NCBI GenBank assembly: GCA_964512045.1
Contig: CAZEJK010000030.1
Coordinates: forward strand, 1-36,184
DNA length: 36,184 nucleotides
Reading direction: 5' to 3'
DNA from: CAZEJK01 sp964512045
Lineage (GTDB): Bacteria > Acidobacteriota > Thermoanaerobaculia > Thermoanaerobaculales > Sulfomarinibacteraceae
Shown here: in pieces, positions 14,166 to 22,426 of the stretch
Layout of the letters: every line of letters begins with the position of its first letter
Position numbering within the stretch: the first letter of the stretch is position 1
The notes under the pieces: generated by a model
Told to the model about the DNA's origin: nothing
Seen by the model: only the letters and a program-made list of their open reading frames with translations
Database searches by the model: none
Made by a program: the position numbers and the translations under genes

Positions 14166-16346
14166 CTATCTCCTGTCCTCGGGCTCGGGAAGCTGATGGC
14201 ACAGCGTGAGATGGAGGGCTCGGATCTGCTGGTACACGGGAAGGAGAGCTGCGTACTCGTGTCGCGTGAGGAAGTAGGCGAGGCTCTGTTGGGAGAGGTG
14301 CGCCGAGCGGTGGAGGTCGTTGGCGTGTTGATGATTGGAGCCGGCCTCCAAGATGGGGGTCAACGGACAGAGCTCGGGATCGACGACCAGGTGCTTCGGA
14401 TCATCCGAAGCCAGTGCAGTGAAGACGGGCTGGATACACGGGACAAGCGCCCGCTTTGTGACTGCTGGAGCCAACCCACGGTTCGAGAGCGCTTCGTGCA
14501 CTCCATCGAGGTCGGCACGGTCCGCCTCGAGAGTCCGCTGCAAGTAGCCTTTCGCCATGAGGTCCTTCAACCGGGCAAAGAGCTGCATCGTGTCGGTGAG
14601 GAGCATGCCGTCGACGGTGACGTTGGCCAGCACCTGCAACAGCTCATCATGCAGAAGATCGGCGCCGCGCATGAAGGTGGCAAACGGTATGTCGAGGTCG
14701 CTGTGGAGCTGCCCGAGTCGAACGTACTCCGCCGTGAATGTCTCCCGTTCTGCGGCGAGGAGCATCGTGAACAGCGCGTGCTGGCGATCGACCAGGTGGC
14801 GAACCTGTTGATGACCACCGGCGAAGTGGATGGCGAAGTGTGGATCGGACAGCAGACGGGAGTAGAACGCCTCGAAGGCGGTGGGGAGGTACGGTTCGAG
14901 GGCCTGCAGACGGTTCCGGACAACCTGATCGTGGTGTGCCACTGCTGGCGTTGGAGCACTGTAACGGTCGATCAGATCGTTCAGCGGGAGCGGCTCGCAG
15001 AGAGCGTTTCCCTGCGCGAGGCGGACGCCGGTGGCGCGAACGCGTTCGAGCGCGGCGGTGCTTTCCACGACCTCTGCGATCACCTCGAGGTCGAGACTGC
15101 GGGCCAGATTGACGATCGCAAGCACCACCTTGAATGTCTCTGGCGAGGTGATGAGCTGCCGCGTGATGGAGCCATCGATCTTGAGGTGTGAGATGACCCC
15201 ACTGAGTGCGAGATCTGCGACTGTCTTGAAGGAGGAGTAGCCGGTGCCGAAGTCGTCCACCGCGAAGGTGACGCCGGTCTCGTGGTTGAGATGCCGGACG
15301 CTTTCTGCGTGCTCGAGGAGGGATTGCTCGGTCAGCTCGAGCACCACAATCATCTCAATGCCGACCGTCTGTAGGCGGTCGAGGGCAGAGCGCATCACAT
15401 CGAGGAACTCGACGGATGCAAGCGACACCGGGGCGACGTTCAGAAACAGGCGTCGGGTCACCTTGGCGAGGTCATCGGCCATCGCCGCGATGCGTGCGAA
15501 CACCAGCTGGTCGAGCCGCACGATCTCGCCAAGATCGTGAATGGCATCGATGAACTCGCACGCGGCAATCGGTTGTCCGTCCTGGACGATGCGGGCAAGA
15601 GCCTCGAGCTCCCGCAGCTCGCCAGTGGTGAGATCGACAACCGGTTGGAAGTGGAGGTCGACGTCGCCGCGGTTCAGCGCCTGAGTGACCGAGTGGATGC
15701 GGTCCTCGCGTTGTTGGAGCGCGCGGAGATGGTGGATCTCTTCCGAGTGGCTGTCAATGATCTGGGGGGATCTCCTCGTCCGCTCCACACGCAGCCGGCA
15801 GAACGCCAGCATTCTCAAGACGTCCTCTGCGCTGACGGGCTCGTCGGGAAGCTCGAGCCCTGCGATGATCGGCCGTGGCGCCAAAGTGCGGCCGGCGATC
15901 TGGAGGACGGTACCAGCCACTGCGCTATGGATCCGGCTCAAGCAGGTCTGGACCACCGAACGATTGTGGGTGCTATGCAGGATCACGAACTGCGATCCAC
16001 CGGTCTGCCCGAGCTCGCTTGCGGGATCGAGCTCGAGAAGAATCAGCTCGATTGCGCAGCGGGCGAACTCCTGCACCTTGTCGCCAGCGGTGACGCCGTA
16101 GATCTCGTTGATCGCGCCGAGGTTGGTGAGATTGAAGCTCGAGGCGTATGCGATCAGCCCATCCTCGAGCCGGTACCGCAGGGACCGCAGGAGCTCGCCG
16201 CGGGAGCGGAACAATGACTCGGTACCGGCGCCGCGGCGCTGAACGGCCCCGGAGGTCACGACCCCGCGACGCTCCAGATCCTCCAAGGCTGCCTGGATGG
16301 CATTGTCGGGCGCCTCGAGGTCGAGTGGGTTCGGGTCGATCTCCAT
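14166..16346 (-). CDS. Degenerate GGDEF-EAL phosphodiesterase with C-terminal globin-type sensor domain
   Basis: The 726-residue cytoplasmic c-di-GMP signalling protein has a GGDEF-fold domain at about 45-190 whose signature has become GGSQF (116-120), so cyclase activity is unlikely. An EAL domain at about 215-460 keeps the expected active-site residues: EAL 248-250, Asn 303, Glu 337 and 340, DD 364-365, Lys 389, Glu 425 and Gln 445. Residues ~480-575 resemble a globin-coupled sensor (FEAFYSRLLSDPHFAIHF, RLGQLHSDLDIPF), with candidate haem ligand histidines such as 523 and 548. The C-terminal ~120 residues hold Cys 660, His 679 and His 683. Start: ATG 16346 is chosen because third-position GC rises sharply there. 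In-frame ATGs at 16445 and 16424 would add AT-richer codons and lack a nearby Shine-Dalgarno. Likely role: c-di-GMP breakdown controlled by a gas or redox signal. Confidence 0.85.
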   Translation of the reverse strand: MEIDPNPLDLEAPDNAIQAALEDLERRGVVTSGAVQRRGAGTESLFRSRGELLRSLRYRLEDGLIAYASSFNLTNLGAINEIYGVTAGDKVQEFARCAIELILLELDPASELGQTGGSQFVILHSTHNRSVVQTCLSRIHSAVAGTVLQIAGRTLAPRPIIAGLELPDEPVSAEDVLRMLAFCRLRVERTRRSPQIIDSHSEEIHHLRALQQREDRIHSVTQALNRGDVDLHFQPVVDLTTGELRELEALARIVQDGQPIAACEFIDAIHDLGEIVRLDQLVFARIAAMADDLAKVTRRLFLNVAPVSLASVEFLDVMRSALDRLQTVGIEMIVVLELTEQSLLEHAESVRHLNHETGVTFAVDDFGTGYSSFKTVADLALSGVISHLKIDGSITRQLITSPETFKVVLAIVNLARSLDLEVIAEVVESTAALERVRATGVRLAQGNALCEPLPLNDLIDRYSAPTPAVAHHDQVVRNRLQALEPYLPTAFEAFYSRLLSDPHFAIHFAGGHQQVRHLVDRQHALFTMLLAAERETFTAEYVRLGQLHSDLDIPFATFMRGADLLHDELLQVLANVTVDGMLLTDTMQLFARLKDLMAKGYLQRTLEADRADLDGVHEALSNRGLAPAVTKRALVPCIQPVFTALASDDPKHLVVDPELCPLTPILEAGSNHQHANDLHRSAHLSQQSLAYFLTRHEYAALLPVYQQIRALHLTLCHQLPEPEDRR

Positions 16347-16456
16347 CGGTCGTCCGCCAACCCATTCTACTACAAAGTTTCCAGATCGGACTGGGATATG
16401 AACCCGGCCATCCCCGGAAGCCATTGAAATGCGAAGAAGTCTCATTATTGCATTGT

Positions 16457-16485
16457 TTGCCTTCCTGGTGCGATTGCCCTACAGT
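16457..16485 (+). promoter_or_regulatory. Candidate promoter of the 2-oxoacid oxidoreductase operon
   Basis: TTGCCT (16457-16462) and TACAGT (16480-16485) are separated by 17 nt, each matching the sigma-70 consensus at four of six positions. Transcription would begin near 16492, giving a leader of about 80 nt before the GTG at 16575. It lies in the divergent gap opposite the GGDEF-EAL-globin gene. Confidence 0.35.
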
Positions 16486-16574
16486 TGTCGCGCCAGCGCG
16501 CTCGGGTCGAGATCCGACCCCCCTCTGGTGCGAGCGGTTGGTGCACGTCGCGTCTCTTCTCGGAGGTGTGGGGG

Positions 16575-17291
16575 GTGTTTCACAAGCGGGTTACGGTGCT
16601 CGTCGGGCACTTTGGAAGTGGCAAGACCGAGATCGCACTCAACGGCGCATTGGAGCTGGCAGCTGCTGGTGCGCCTGTGACGGTGGTTGATCTCGACGTG
16701 GTCAAGCCGTACTTCCGATCGCGCTCTGCACGGGCGATCTTGAAGGAAGCGGGGATCGGTCTGGTGACGCCGACCGGGGAGAACCTGTTCGCCGATCTTC
16801 CGATCGTCATGCCGCAGATCCGCACTGTGGTGCACTCCAGCTCGGACCGGATCATCGTCGACGTCGGCGGTGACGACTCGGGAGCGACGGTGCTCGGTTC
16901 GCTATCGGACGTCGTGGCGCACGAGGACACCGACTGCCTGCTGGTGCTGAACTTCCGCCGGCCGTTCACCACTGATGTGGAGTCGGCCGAGGTGATGATT
17001 CGGGAGATCGAGTCCGCCTCGAAGCTTCGGGTGACCGGGATCGTGTCGAACACGCATCTGATGGGTGAAACCGACGTTGAAATCGTGCTGGACGGCTATC
17101 GTCAGGCCTCGGCCACTGCGGAGCGCCTCGGCGTACCGCTGGTGGCCGTCACCGTGGAAGAGTCGCTGGCGGAGGCCGTGCAGGGTGCCGGTTGCGAGGT
17201 TCCTGTCGTGGCGTTGCGCAGAGTGGTTCGAGCGCCGTTCGATCCCGAGTTGTCACGAAAGACGACGGGACCTCTGTTCGTGCTGAACTGA
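16575..17291 (+). CDS. P-loop ATPase (MinD/ParA-like) heading the oxidoreductase operon
   Basis: The 238-residue soluble protein has a clear Walker A motif, GHFGSGKT (residues 11-18), followed by VVDLDVVKPYFRSR (from residue 37), where MinD/ParA/CobQ-like proteins carry acidic switch residues. A Walker B-like strand, RIIVDVGGDDSGA, comes next. Start: GTG 16575 follows GGAGG with an 8-nt spacer; an earlier in-frame ATG at 16485 would fall inside the candidate promoter and lacks a signal. It is separated from the ferredoxin gene by only 15 nt. As I recall, similar ATPases sit beside 2-oxoacid:ferredoxin oxidoreductase genes in several anaerobes, but their job is unproven. Iron-sulfur cluster loading or complex assembly is a reasonable guess. 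It is not the NAD- or FMN-binding subunit. Confidence 0.8.
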   Translation: MFHKRVTVLVGHFGSGKTEIALNGALELAAAGAPVTVVDLDVVKPYFRSRSARAILKEAGIGLVTPTGENLFADLPIVMPQIRTVVHSSSDRIIVDVGGDDSGATVLGSLSDVVAHEDTDCLLVLNFRRPFTTDVESAEVMIREIESASKLRVTGIVSNTHLMGETDVEIVLDGYRQASATAERLGVPLVAVTVEESLAEAVQGAGCEVPVVALRRVVRAPFDPELSRKTTGPLFVLN

Positions 17292-17306
17292 GAAAGGAGT
17301 GTCGGA

Positions 17307-17540
17307 GTGTCGCAGATTGTCATCGACCCGGACCGCTGCAAAGGGTGCGAGCTCTGCGTCCATGCCTGTCCGCAGGGTATTCTGGGGATGGGCACGACGA
17401 TCAACAACAAGGGGTACTTCTACGCAGAGGTTGCCGAACCGATGCGCTGCATCGGATGCCGGCTGTGCTGCATCACGTGTCCGGATGTCGCGATCGAGAT
17501 GCGGGTCCACGGCACCATGTACCACTACTTCGCCTACTGA
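17307..17540 (+). CDS. 2[4Fe-4S] ferredoxin, delta subunit of 2-oxoacid:ferredoxin oxidoreductase
   Basis: The 77-residue protein has two CxxCxxCxxxC motifs: CKGCELCVHACP near the start and CIGCRLCCITCP in the second half. Each should hold one [4Fe-4S] cluster. The size and the position directly before the alpha subunit are typical of the KorD/VorD electron-accepting subunit, which carries electrons from the thiamine-diphosphate site to downstream acceptors. The start is GTG 17307, with AAGGAG about 7 nt upstream. About 67 nt separate it from the alpha gene. Confidence 0.9.
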   Translation: MSQIVIDPDRCKGCELCVHACPQGILGMGTTINNKGYFYAEVAEPMRCIGCRLCCITCPDVAIEMRVHGTMYHYFAY

Positions 17541-17607
17541 GCTGGATGTCGACGGTGATGGTATCGACACACTCAGCTTTCGGGATTCGAGAGTCAGGAG
17601 CCGCGAG

Positions 17608-18693
17608 ATGGCCAAGAAGCTGATGAAGGGAAGTGAGGCGATCGGAGAAGCCGCCGTGCATGCAGGGTGCCGGCTGTTCTTCGGCTATCCGATCACGCCG
17701 CAGAACGAGATCCCTGAGTACATGTCGCACCGGTTGCCACAGGTCGGAGGAACGTTCGTCCAGGCCGAGAGCGAGGTGGCGGCGTCAAACATGCTGTACG
17801 GAGCCTCCGGTTCCGGAGAGCGCGTGATGACCTCCTCCTCCTCGCCCGGGATCTCTCTCATGGCAGAAGGGATCTCGTACATGGCTGGCGCTGAGTTGCC
17901 GGTGGTGATCGTAAACATCATGCGTGCCGGCCCGGGGCTCGGTGGCATTCTGCCGAGTCAATCCGATTACTTCCAGGCTACGAAGGGAACGGCCCACGGG
18001 GACTTCCGTCTGCTGGTGCTGGCCCCATGGTCGGTGCAGGAGGCTGCGGACCTGGTGCAGGACGCCTTCGACTATGCGGACTACTACCGCAACCCAGTGC
18101 TCGTGCTCGGCGACGGCCTGATCGGTCAGATGATGGAGCCGGTCGAGTTTCGCGATGACCGCGAGCCATGCAAGCCGCTCGCAGCGAAGACCTGGGCGGC
18201 GACCGGGTTCAGCGGGGAACGTCCGCGAGCCGTGATCAACTCGTTGTTTCTCGATCCCGAGGAGCTGGAGCGGCACAACCAGAAGCTCAAGGCGAAGTTC
18301 GACGAGATGAACAGCGAGGTGCGCTGGGTCGACTATGGAACCGATGAGGACTACGACGTCCTGATCGTGTCGTACGGGACCGTGGCGCGGGTCGGCCTGA
18401 CCGCCATGGAAGATCTGGCGGAGGAAGGGATCAAGGTGGCGATGGTCCGTCCGGTGACGTTGCAGCCGTTCCCGTACGCCGCAGTGCGCGAGGCAGCGGC
18501 CAAGGCCAAGGCGGTTCTGGTCGTGGAGCTATCCACCGGTCAGATGATCGAGGATGTCCACCTGGCGATGCGTGGCGCCAAGCCGATCCACTTCCACGCT
18601 CGCCAGGGTGGGATGCTGGTGACCCCACAGGAAGTGACGGAAAAGGTGAGGGACATACTCGCCGGTCGATCCGAGGAGGTTCAGCATGCCTGA
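17608..18693 (+). CDS. vorB: 2-oxoacid:ferredoxin oxidoreductase alpha subunit (VorB/KorA family)
   Basis: The 361-residue subunit contains the pyrimidine-binding domain I and domain II of the pyruvate:ferredoxin oxidoreductase superfamily. Visible hallmarks are GSEAIGEAAVHAGCRLFFGYPITP at the N-terminus, the acidic AESEVAASNMLYGASGSG segment, TSSSSPGISLMAEGISYMAG, and a C-terminal domain with DVLIVSYGTVARV. The enzyme converts a 2-oxoacid plus CoA to acyl-CoA, CO2 and two low-potential electrons. The sequence style is closest to the branched-chain (VorB) or 2-oxoglutarate groups, and substrate cannot be fixed from sequence alone. Start: ATG 17608 with AGGAG 7 nt upstream. It overlaps the beta gene by 8 nt. 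Confidence 0.92.
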   Translation: MAKKLMKGSEAIGEAAVHAGCRLFFGYPITPQNEIPEYMSHRLPQVGGTFVQAESEVAASNMLYGASGSGERVMTSSSSPGISLMAEGISYMAGAELPVVIVNIMRAGPGLGGILPSQSDYFQATKGTAHGDFRLLVLAPWSVQEAADLVQDAFDYADYYRNPVLVLGDGLIGQMMEPVEFRDDREPCKPLAAKTWAATGFSGERPRAVINSLFLDPEELERHNQKLKAKFDEMNSEVRWVDYGTDEDYDVLIVSYGTVARVGLTAMEDLAEEGIKVAMVRPVTLQPFPYAAVREAAAKAKAVLVVELSTGQMIEDVHLAMRGAKPIHFHARQGGMLVTPQEVTEKVRDILAGRSEEVQHA

Positions 18694-19465
18694 GACCGTA
18701 TTCCAGCGTCCAGAGTCGTTGCTGGATGTGACCACGCACTACTGCCCGGGGTGCACACACGGGATCATCCATCGTATCGTGGGCGAAGCGCTCGATGAGC
18801 TCGGGCTGCGCGAGCGCACGGTCGGGGTGGCTCCCGTGGGCTGCTCGGTCTTGGCCTACAACTACTTCAACACCGATTTCCACGAGGCGTCCCACGGCCG
18901 GGCCCCGGCTGTGGCGACCGGCATCAAGCGAGCGCGGCCCGACCTGATCGTGTTCACCTACCAGGGTGACGGTGACCTGGCCTCCATCGGTACCGCGGAG
19001 ATCGTGCACTGCGCCAACCGTGGCGAGAAGGTCACCGTGATCTTCGTGAACAACGCCATCTACGGGATGACGGGCGGTCAGATGGCTCCGACGACCATGC
19101 CTGGGCAGGTGGCAACCACCTGTCCGCTCGGTCGCGAGGTCAATACTGCCGGTTACCCGATGCGGATCTCGGAGCTGCTGTCGACCTTGCGCACTCCGGC
19201 GTTCGTGGCGAGGACCTCCGTCCACACACCGCTGCACGCCGTCAAGGCCAAGGAGATGATCCGTCGGGCCTTCCGGTATCAGGCCGACGGGACGTGCTTC
19301 AGCCTGGTGGAGGTGCTGTCGACCTGTCCAACGAACTGGGGCATGCCGCCGGCGCAGGCGACGCAGTGGTTGGCAGACACCATGCTGCCGTACTACCCGC
19401 TCGGCGTGTTCAAGGACCCGGAGTCGGGTAGCCGTGAGCCGAAGCCGCTTGCGGCGAGAGCGTGA
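18686..19465 (+). CDS. 2-oxoacid:ferredoxin oxidoreductase beta subunit (thiamine diphosphate-binding)
   Basis: The 259-residue subunit binds the thiamine diphosphate cofactor. The diphosphate/Mg motif is TYQGDGDLASIG, ending in FVNNAIYGMTGGQ. Near the N-terminus HYCPGCTHGIIHR carries Cys 20 and Cys 23, which in this family help bind a [4Fe-4S] cluster, and GCSVLAYNYF follows. The length fits the short KorB/VorB-partner type, without a fused ferredoxin. The ATG lies within the end of the alpha gene (8-nt overlap), so the two are translationally coupled and form the catalytic heterodimer. Confidence 0.93.
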   Translation: MPETVFQRPESLLDVTTHYCPGCTHGIIHRIVGEALDELGLRERTVGVAPVGCSVLAYNYFNTDFHEASHGRAPAVATGIKRARPDLIVFTYQGDGDLASIGTAEIVHCANRGEKVTVIFVNNAIYGMTGGQMAPTTMPGQVATTCPLGREVNTAGYPMRISELLSTLRTPAFVARTSVHTPLHAVKAKEMIRRAFRYQADGTCFSLVEVLSTCPTNWGMPPAQATQWLADTMLPYYPLGVFKDPESGSREPKPLAARA

Positions 19466-19480
19466 GGAAAAGGGGGGGCC

Positions 19481-20056
19481 ATGCAGAAAGACGTGATCAT
19501 GGCTGGTTTCGGAGGCCAAGGCATCCTCCTCATCGGCAAGATGCTTGCGTACGCCGGAATGCAGGAGGGCAAGGAGGTGTCGTGGATGCCTTCCTACGGC
19601 CCGGAGATGCGGGGCGGAACGGCCAACTGTACAGTGGTGATCTCTGACCGCCCCGTCGGCTCGCCAGTCATTCAGAACCCGAGGTCGGTGGTGGCCATGA
19701 ATCTGCCGTCCTTGGACAAGTTCGAGTCTGCAGTCCGTCCTGGCGGACTCCTGGTGATCAACACGTCGCTGATCAACCGCGAAGCCGAGCGTGACGACGT
19801 TCAGGTGCTGCTGGTACCGGCGAATCAGATCGCGAACGAGCTGGGGAACCCACGCGGCGCCAATATGGTAGCTCTCGGCGCCTATGTGGCGGCGAGTGGG
19901 GCGGTCTCCAGCGAGGTGATCGAGCAGGTCGTACGGGATACCTTCGCATCCAAGCCGAAGGTGATCGATGTGAATATCGAAGCGCTCCACAAGGGGTTCG
20001 AGCTCGGATCGAAGGTCCAGGAGTCAGCCTCCGAGAGCGCAGCGGAGAAGCACTGA
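19481..20056 (+). CDS. 2-oxoacid:ferredoxin oxidoreductase gamma subunit
   Basis: The 191-residue protein has the typical gamma-domain opening with glycine-rich loop MAGFGGQGILLIGKMLA, then WMPSYGPEMRGGTANCTVVI. This domain is thought to bind CoA or stabilise the complex in the pyruvate-oxidoreductase superfamily. ATG 19481 follows an AGGGGGG run at short spacing. The final codons overlap the NuoE-like start by one base (TGATG), tying the oxidoreductase genes to the NADH-module genes in one transcript. The C-terminus past residue 165 is helical and charged, longer than in minimal gamma subunits. Confidence 0.92.
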   Translation: MQKDVIMAGFGGQGILLIGKMLAYAGMQEGKEVSWMPSYGPEMRGGTANCTVVISDRPVGSPVIQNPRSVVAMNLPSLDKFESAVRPGGLLVINTSLINREAERDDVQVLLVPANQIANELGNPRGANMVALGAYVAASGAVSSEVIEQVVRDTFASKPKVIDVNIEALHKGFELGSKVQESASESAAEKH

Positions 20057-20544
20057 TGGCAGAGCAACCAGCGATCGATCTGACGAAGACGGATGCGATC
20101 TTGGAGGAGTACCCAGCCGCGGAGGCGTCTCTGATTCAGGTGCTCCAGGATGTGCACCGGGCGTACAACTACCTGCCCGCCGACGTGCTCGCAAAGGTGG
20201 CGGATGCCCTTGATGTACCGCTGGCGAAGGTCTACTCGGTGGCGACGTTCTACAAGGCGTTCTCGCTCGAGCCGCAAGGCGACACCATCATCAAGGTGTG
20301 CATGGGCACGGCGTGTCATATCCGTGGCGCCGGCCAGCTGGTCGAGGAGCTCGAGCGCCAGCTGGGTGTTGGCCCCGGTGAGACCACCGAAGATCTCAAG
20401 TTCACGGTCAAGACCGTGAACTGCGTCGGCGCGTGCGCGATGGCGCCGGTGATGATCGTGGGCGACCGCTACGAAGGCAGCGCGAAGGCGTCGAAGATGC
20501 CGTCGTACCTCGGCTTGAAGAGGAGCACGAAGCATGCGAGTTGA
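20056..20544 (+). CDS. nuoE: NuoE/HydC-like thioredoxin-fold [2Fe-2S] subunit
   Basis: The 162-residue subunit has the NuoE helical N-terminus (YNYLPADVLAKVADALDVPL, VYSVATFYKAFS) followed by a thioredoxin-like ferredoxin. Cys 82, 87, 123 and 127 (CMGTAC, NCVGAC) match the spacing of the [2Fe-2S] ligands of complex I 24-kDa/Nqo2 and hydrogenase HydC. In those complexes it sits beside the FMN/NADH subunit, which is the next gene here. It overlaps the gamma gene by one base and the HydB-like gene by 11 nt. No other complex I genes are present in the window, so it belongs to a small soluble complex rather than to a respiratory complex I operon. Confidence 0.93.
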   Translation: MAEQPAIDLTKTDAILEEYPAAEASLIQVLQDVHRAYNYLPADVLAKVADALDVPLAKVYSVATFYKAFSLEPQGDTIIKVCMGTACHIRGAGQLVEELERQLGVGPGETTEDLKFTVKTVNCVGACAMAPVMIVGDRYEGSAKASKMPSYLGLKRSTKHAS

Positions 20545-22426
20545 ATCGAAGACCGACTTCGAGGCGCTGCAGGCTCAGGCCCGGAGCCGCTTCGAGGAGC
20601 GAAAGCAGGAGATCCTGGTCTGTTGCGGCACGGGGTGTCTCGCCAGCGGCTCGCTGGCGGTGGCCGAGGAGTTCCAGAAGCAGGTGGACGTCAAGGGCCT
20701 CGACGCCTCCGTCGGGTTGTTCGTCAAGAAGACCGGATGTCACGGTTTCTGCGAGCGCGGACCACTGGTGGTCCTGCAGCCGTCGGGGATCCTGTACACC
20801 AAGGTCAAGCCGAAGAACGTGCCCGATATTGTCGAGAAGTCGGTTGAGGGCGACGAGGTGATCACGCGACTTCTGTACAAGGATCCAGTGACGAACGAGC
20901 GGATCGAGCACTACGGGGATGTGCCCTTCTACAAGCACCAGACACGAGTTGCAATGCGCAACATCGGTCGGATCGATCCCACCGAGCTGCTCGACGCCAT
21001 CGCCGAAGGCGCGTACGCAGGCGTGGCCAAGGCGCTGTTCGAGATGACCCCTGATGAGGTGATGGACGAGGTTGCGAGGTCCGGTCAGAGGGGTCGCGGA
21101 GGGGCCGGTTTCAACACGGCCCGCAAGTGGCGCTCTGCACGCAGGGCCGAGGGTGAGCGCAAGTTCATCCTGTGTAACGGGGACGAGGGCGATCCCGGCG
21201 CGTTCAAGGATCGCTCGATCATGGAGGGCGATCCGCACTCGGTGCTCGAGGGTATGATCCTCGGCGCCTACGCCGTCGGGGCGCATGAAGGGTACATCTA
21301 CGTACGGGACGAGTACCCCCTCGCAGTGGTGAACTTGACGATCGCGATCCAGACCGCGAGAAAGCACGGGCTCCTCGGTACCAACATCATGGGGTCCGGG
21401 TTCGACTTCGATATCACGATCTCCCGCGGGGGCGGCGCTTTCGTGTGCGGCGAGTCCTCGGCGTTGATGCGCTCGCTCGCGGGCAAGACCGGCGAGCCGA
21501 GGGCCAAGTACGTCCACTCTACCGACAAGGGTTTATTCGACCTTCCCACGGTCTTGAACAACGTCGAGACGTGGGCGGGAATCGGTGCCATTGTGACCAA
21601 CGGTGGGGAGTGGTTTGCCCAATGGGGGACCGAGCGTTCCAAGGGAACCAAGGCGTTCTCACTGGTCGGGAAGGTCAAGAACACCGGCCTGATCGAGCTA
21701 CCAATGGGCACGACGCTGCGCCATATCATCTTCGATATCGGCGGCGGAATCCTCAACGACCGGCCGTTCAAGGCGGTGCAGACAGGCGGACCCTCCGGTG
21801 GCTGCGTGCCCGAGGACCTGCTCGACCTGCCGGTGGACTACGAGAAGCTCACCGAGGCCGGCTCGATGATGGGCTCGGGTGGCATGATCGTCATGGATGA
21901 CCGGACGTGCATGGTTGACGTGGCGCGCTACTTTCTGAACTTCCTGATTGAGGAGTCGTGCGGCAAGTGTGTACCGTGCCGCGAAGGTCTCAAGCAGATG
22001 CTTGCGATCTATGACGATCTCATCGAAGGACGGGGGCGTGAGGGGGACATCGAGAAGATCGAGCGGCTGGCGCACGGTATGCAGCTGGGAAGCCTGTGCG
22101 AGCTCGGGAAGTCGGCGCCGAACCCCGTGCTGTCGACGATCCAGTACTTCCGTGATGAGTACGATGCACATATCCGGGACAGAGAGTGCCCCGCCGGGAT
22201 CTGCCGCGAGCTGACAGCGTACAGGATCGAGCCGTCTGAGTGCGACGGCTGTCACCTCTGCTTCAAGGCGTGCCCGACCGACGCGATCTCTGGCAAGGTC
22301 AAGGAGGTGCACGTGATCCATCACGACCTGTGCATCTCGTGCGGAGCGTGCTTCGACGTTTGCCCGACCTGGGCGGTGAAGACGTTTCCGAAGTCCGAGC
22401 TCGAGCAGCAGAAAGAGGTGGTGTGA
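20534..22426 (+). CDS. nuoF: HydB/NuoF-like FMN- and NADH-binding iron-sulfur subunit
   Basis: The 630-residue fusion resembles HydB of trimeric bifurcating hydrogenases. Residues ~25-100 form an N-terminal [2Fe-2S] thioredoxin-like domain (Cys 30/31, 35, 69, 73). Residues ~120-540 form the NuoF core, with GQRGRGGAGFNTARKW and NGDEGDPGAFKDR for FMN/NADH, CGESSALMRSLAGKTGEPR, and the N3-type [4Fe-4S] ligands Cys 476, 479, 482 and 522. His 546, Cys 552 and Cys 557 (HIRDRECPAGIC) match the region that in HydB contributes to a structural zinc site. Residues ~565-620 form a two-cluster ferredoxin domain (CDGCHLCFKACP, CISCGACFDVCP). It would exchange electrons between NAD(H) and the iron-sulfur chain. 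It overlaps both neighbours (11 nt and 1 nt). Confidence 0.94.
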   Translation: MRVESKTDFEALQAQARSRFEERKQEILVCCGTGCLASGSLAVAEEFQKQVDVKGLDASVGLFVKKTGCHGFCERGPLVVLQPSGILYTKVKPKNVPDIVEKSVEGDEVITRLLYKDPVTNERIEHYGDVPFYKHQTRVAMRNIGRIDPTELLDAIAEGAYAGVAKALFEMTPDEVMDEVARSGQRGRGGAGFNTARKWRSARRAEGERKFILCNGDEGDPGAFKDRSIMEGDPHSVLEGMILGAYAVGAHEGYIYVRDEYPLAVVNLTIAIQTARKHGLLGTNIMGSGFDFDITISRGGGAFVCGESSALMRSLAGKTGEPRAKYVHSTDKGLFDLPTVLNNVETWAGIGAIVTNGGEWFAQWGTERSKGTKAFSLVGKVKNTGLIELPMGTTLRHIIFDIGGGILNDRPFKAVQTGGPSGGCVPEDLLDLPVDYEKLTEAGSMMGSGGMIVMDDRTCMVDVARYFLNFLIEESCGKCVPCREGLKQMLAIYDDLIEGRGREGDIEKIERLAHGMQLGSLCELGKSAPNPVLSTIQYFRDEYDAHIRDRECPAGICRELTAYRIEPSECDGCHLCFKACPTDAISGKVKEVHVIHHDLCISCGACFDVCPTWAVKTFPKSELEQQKEVV

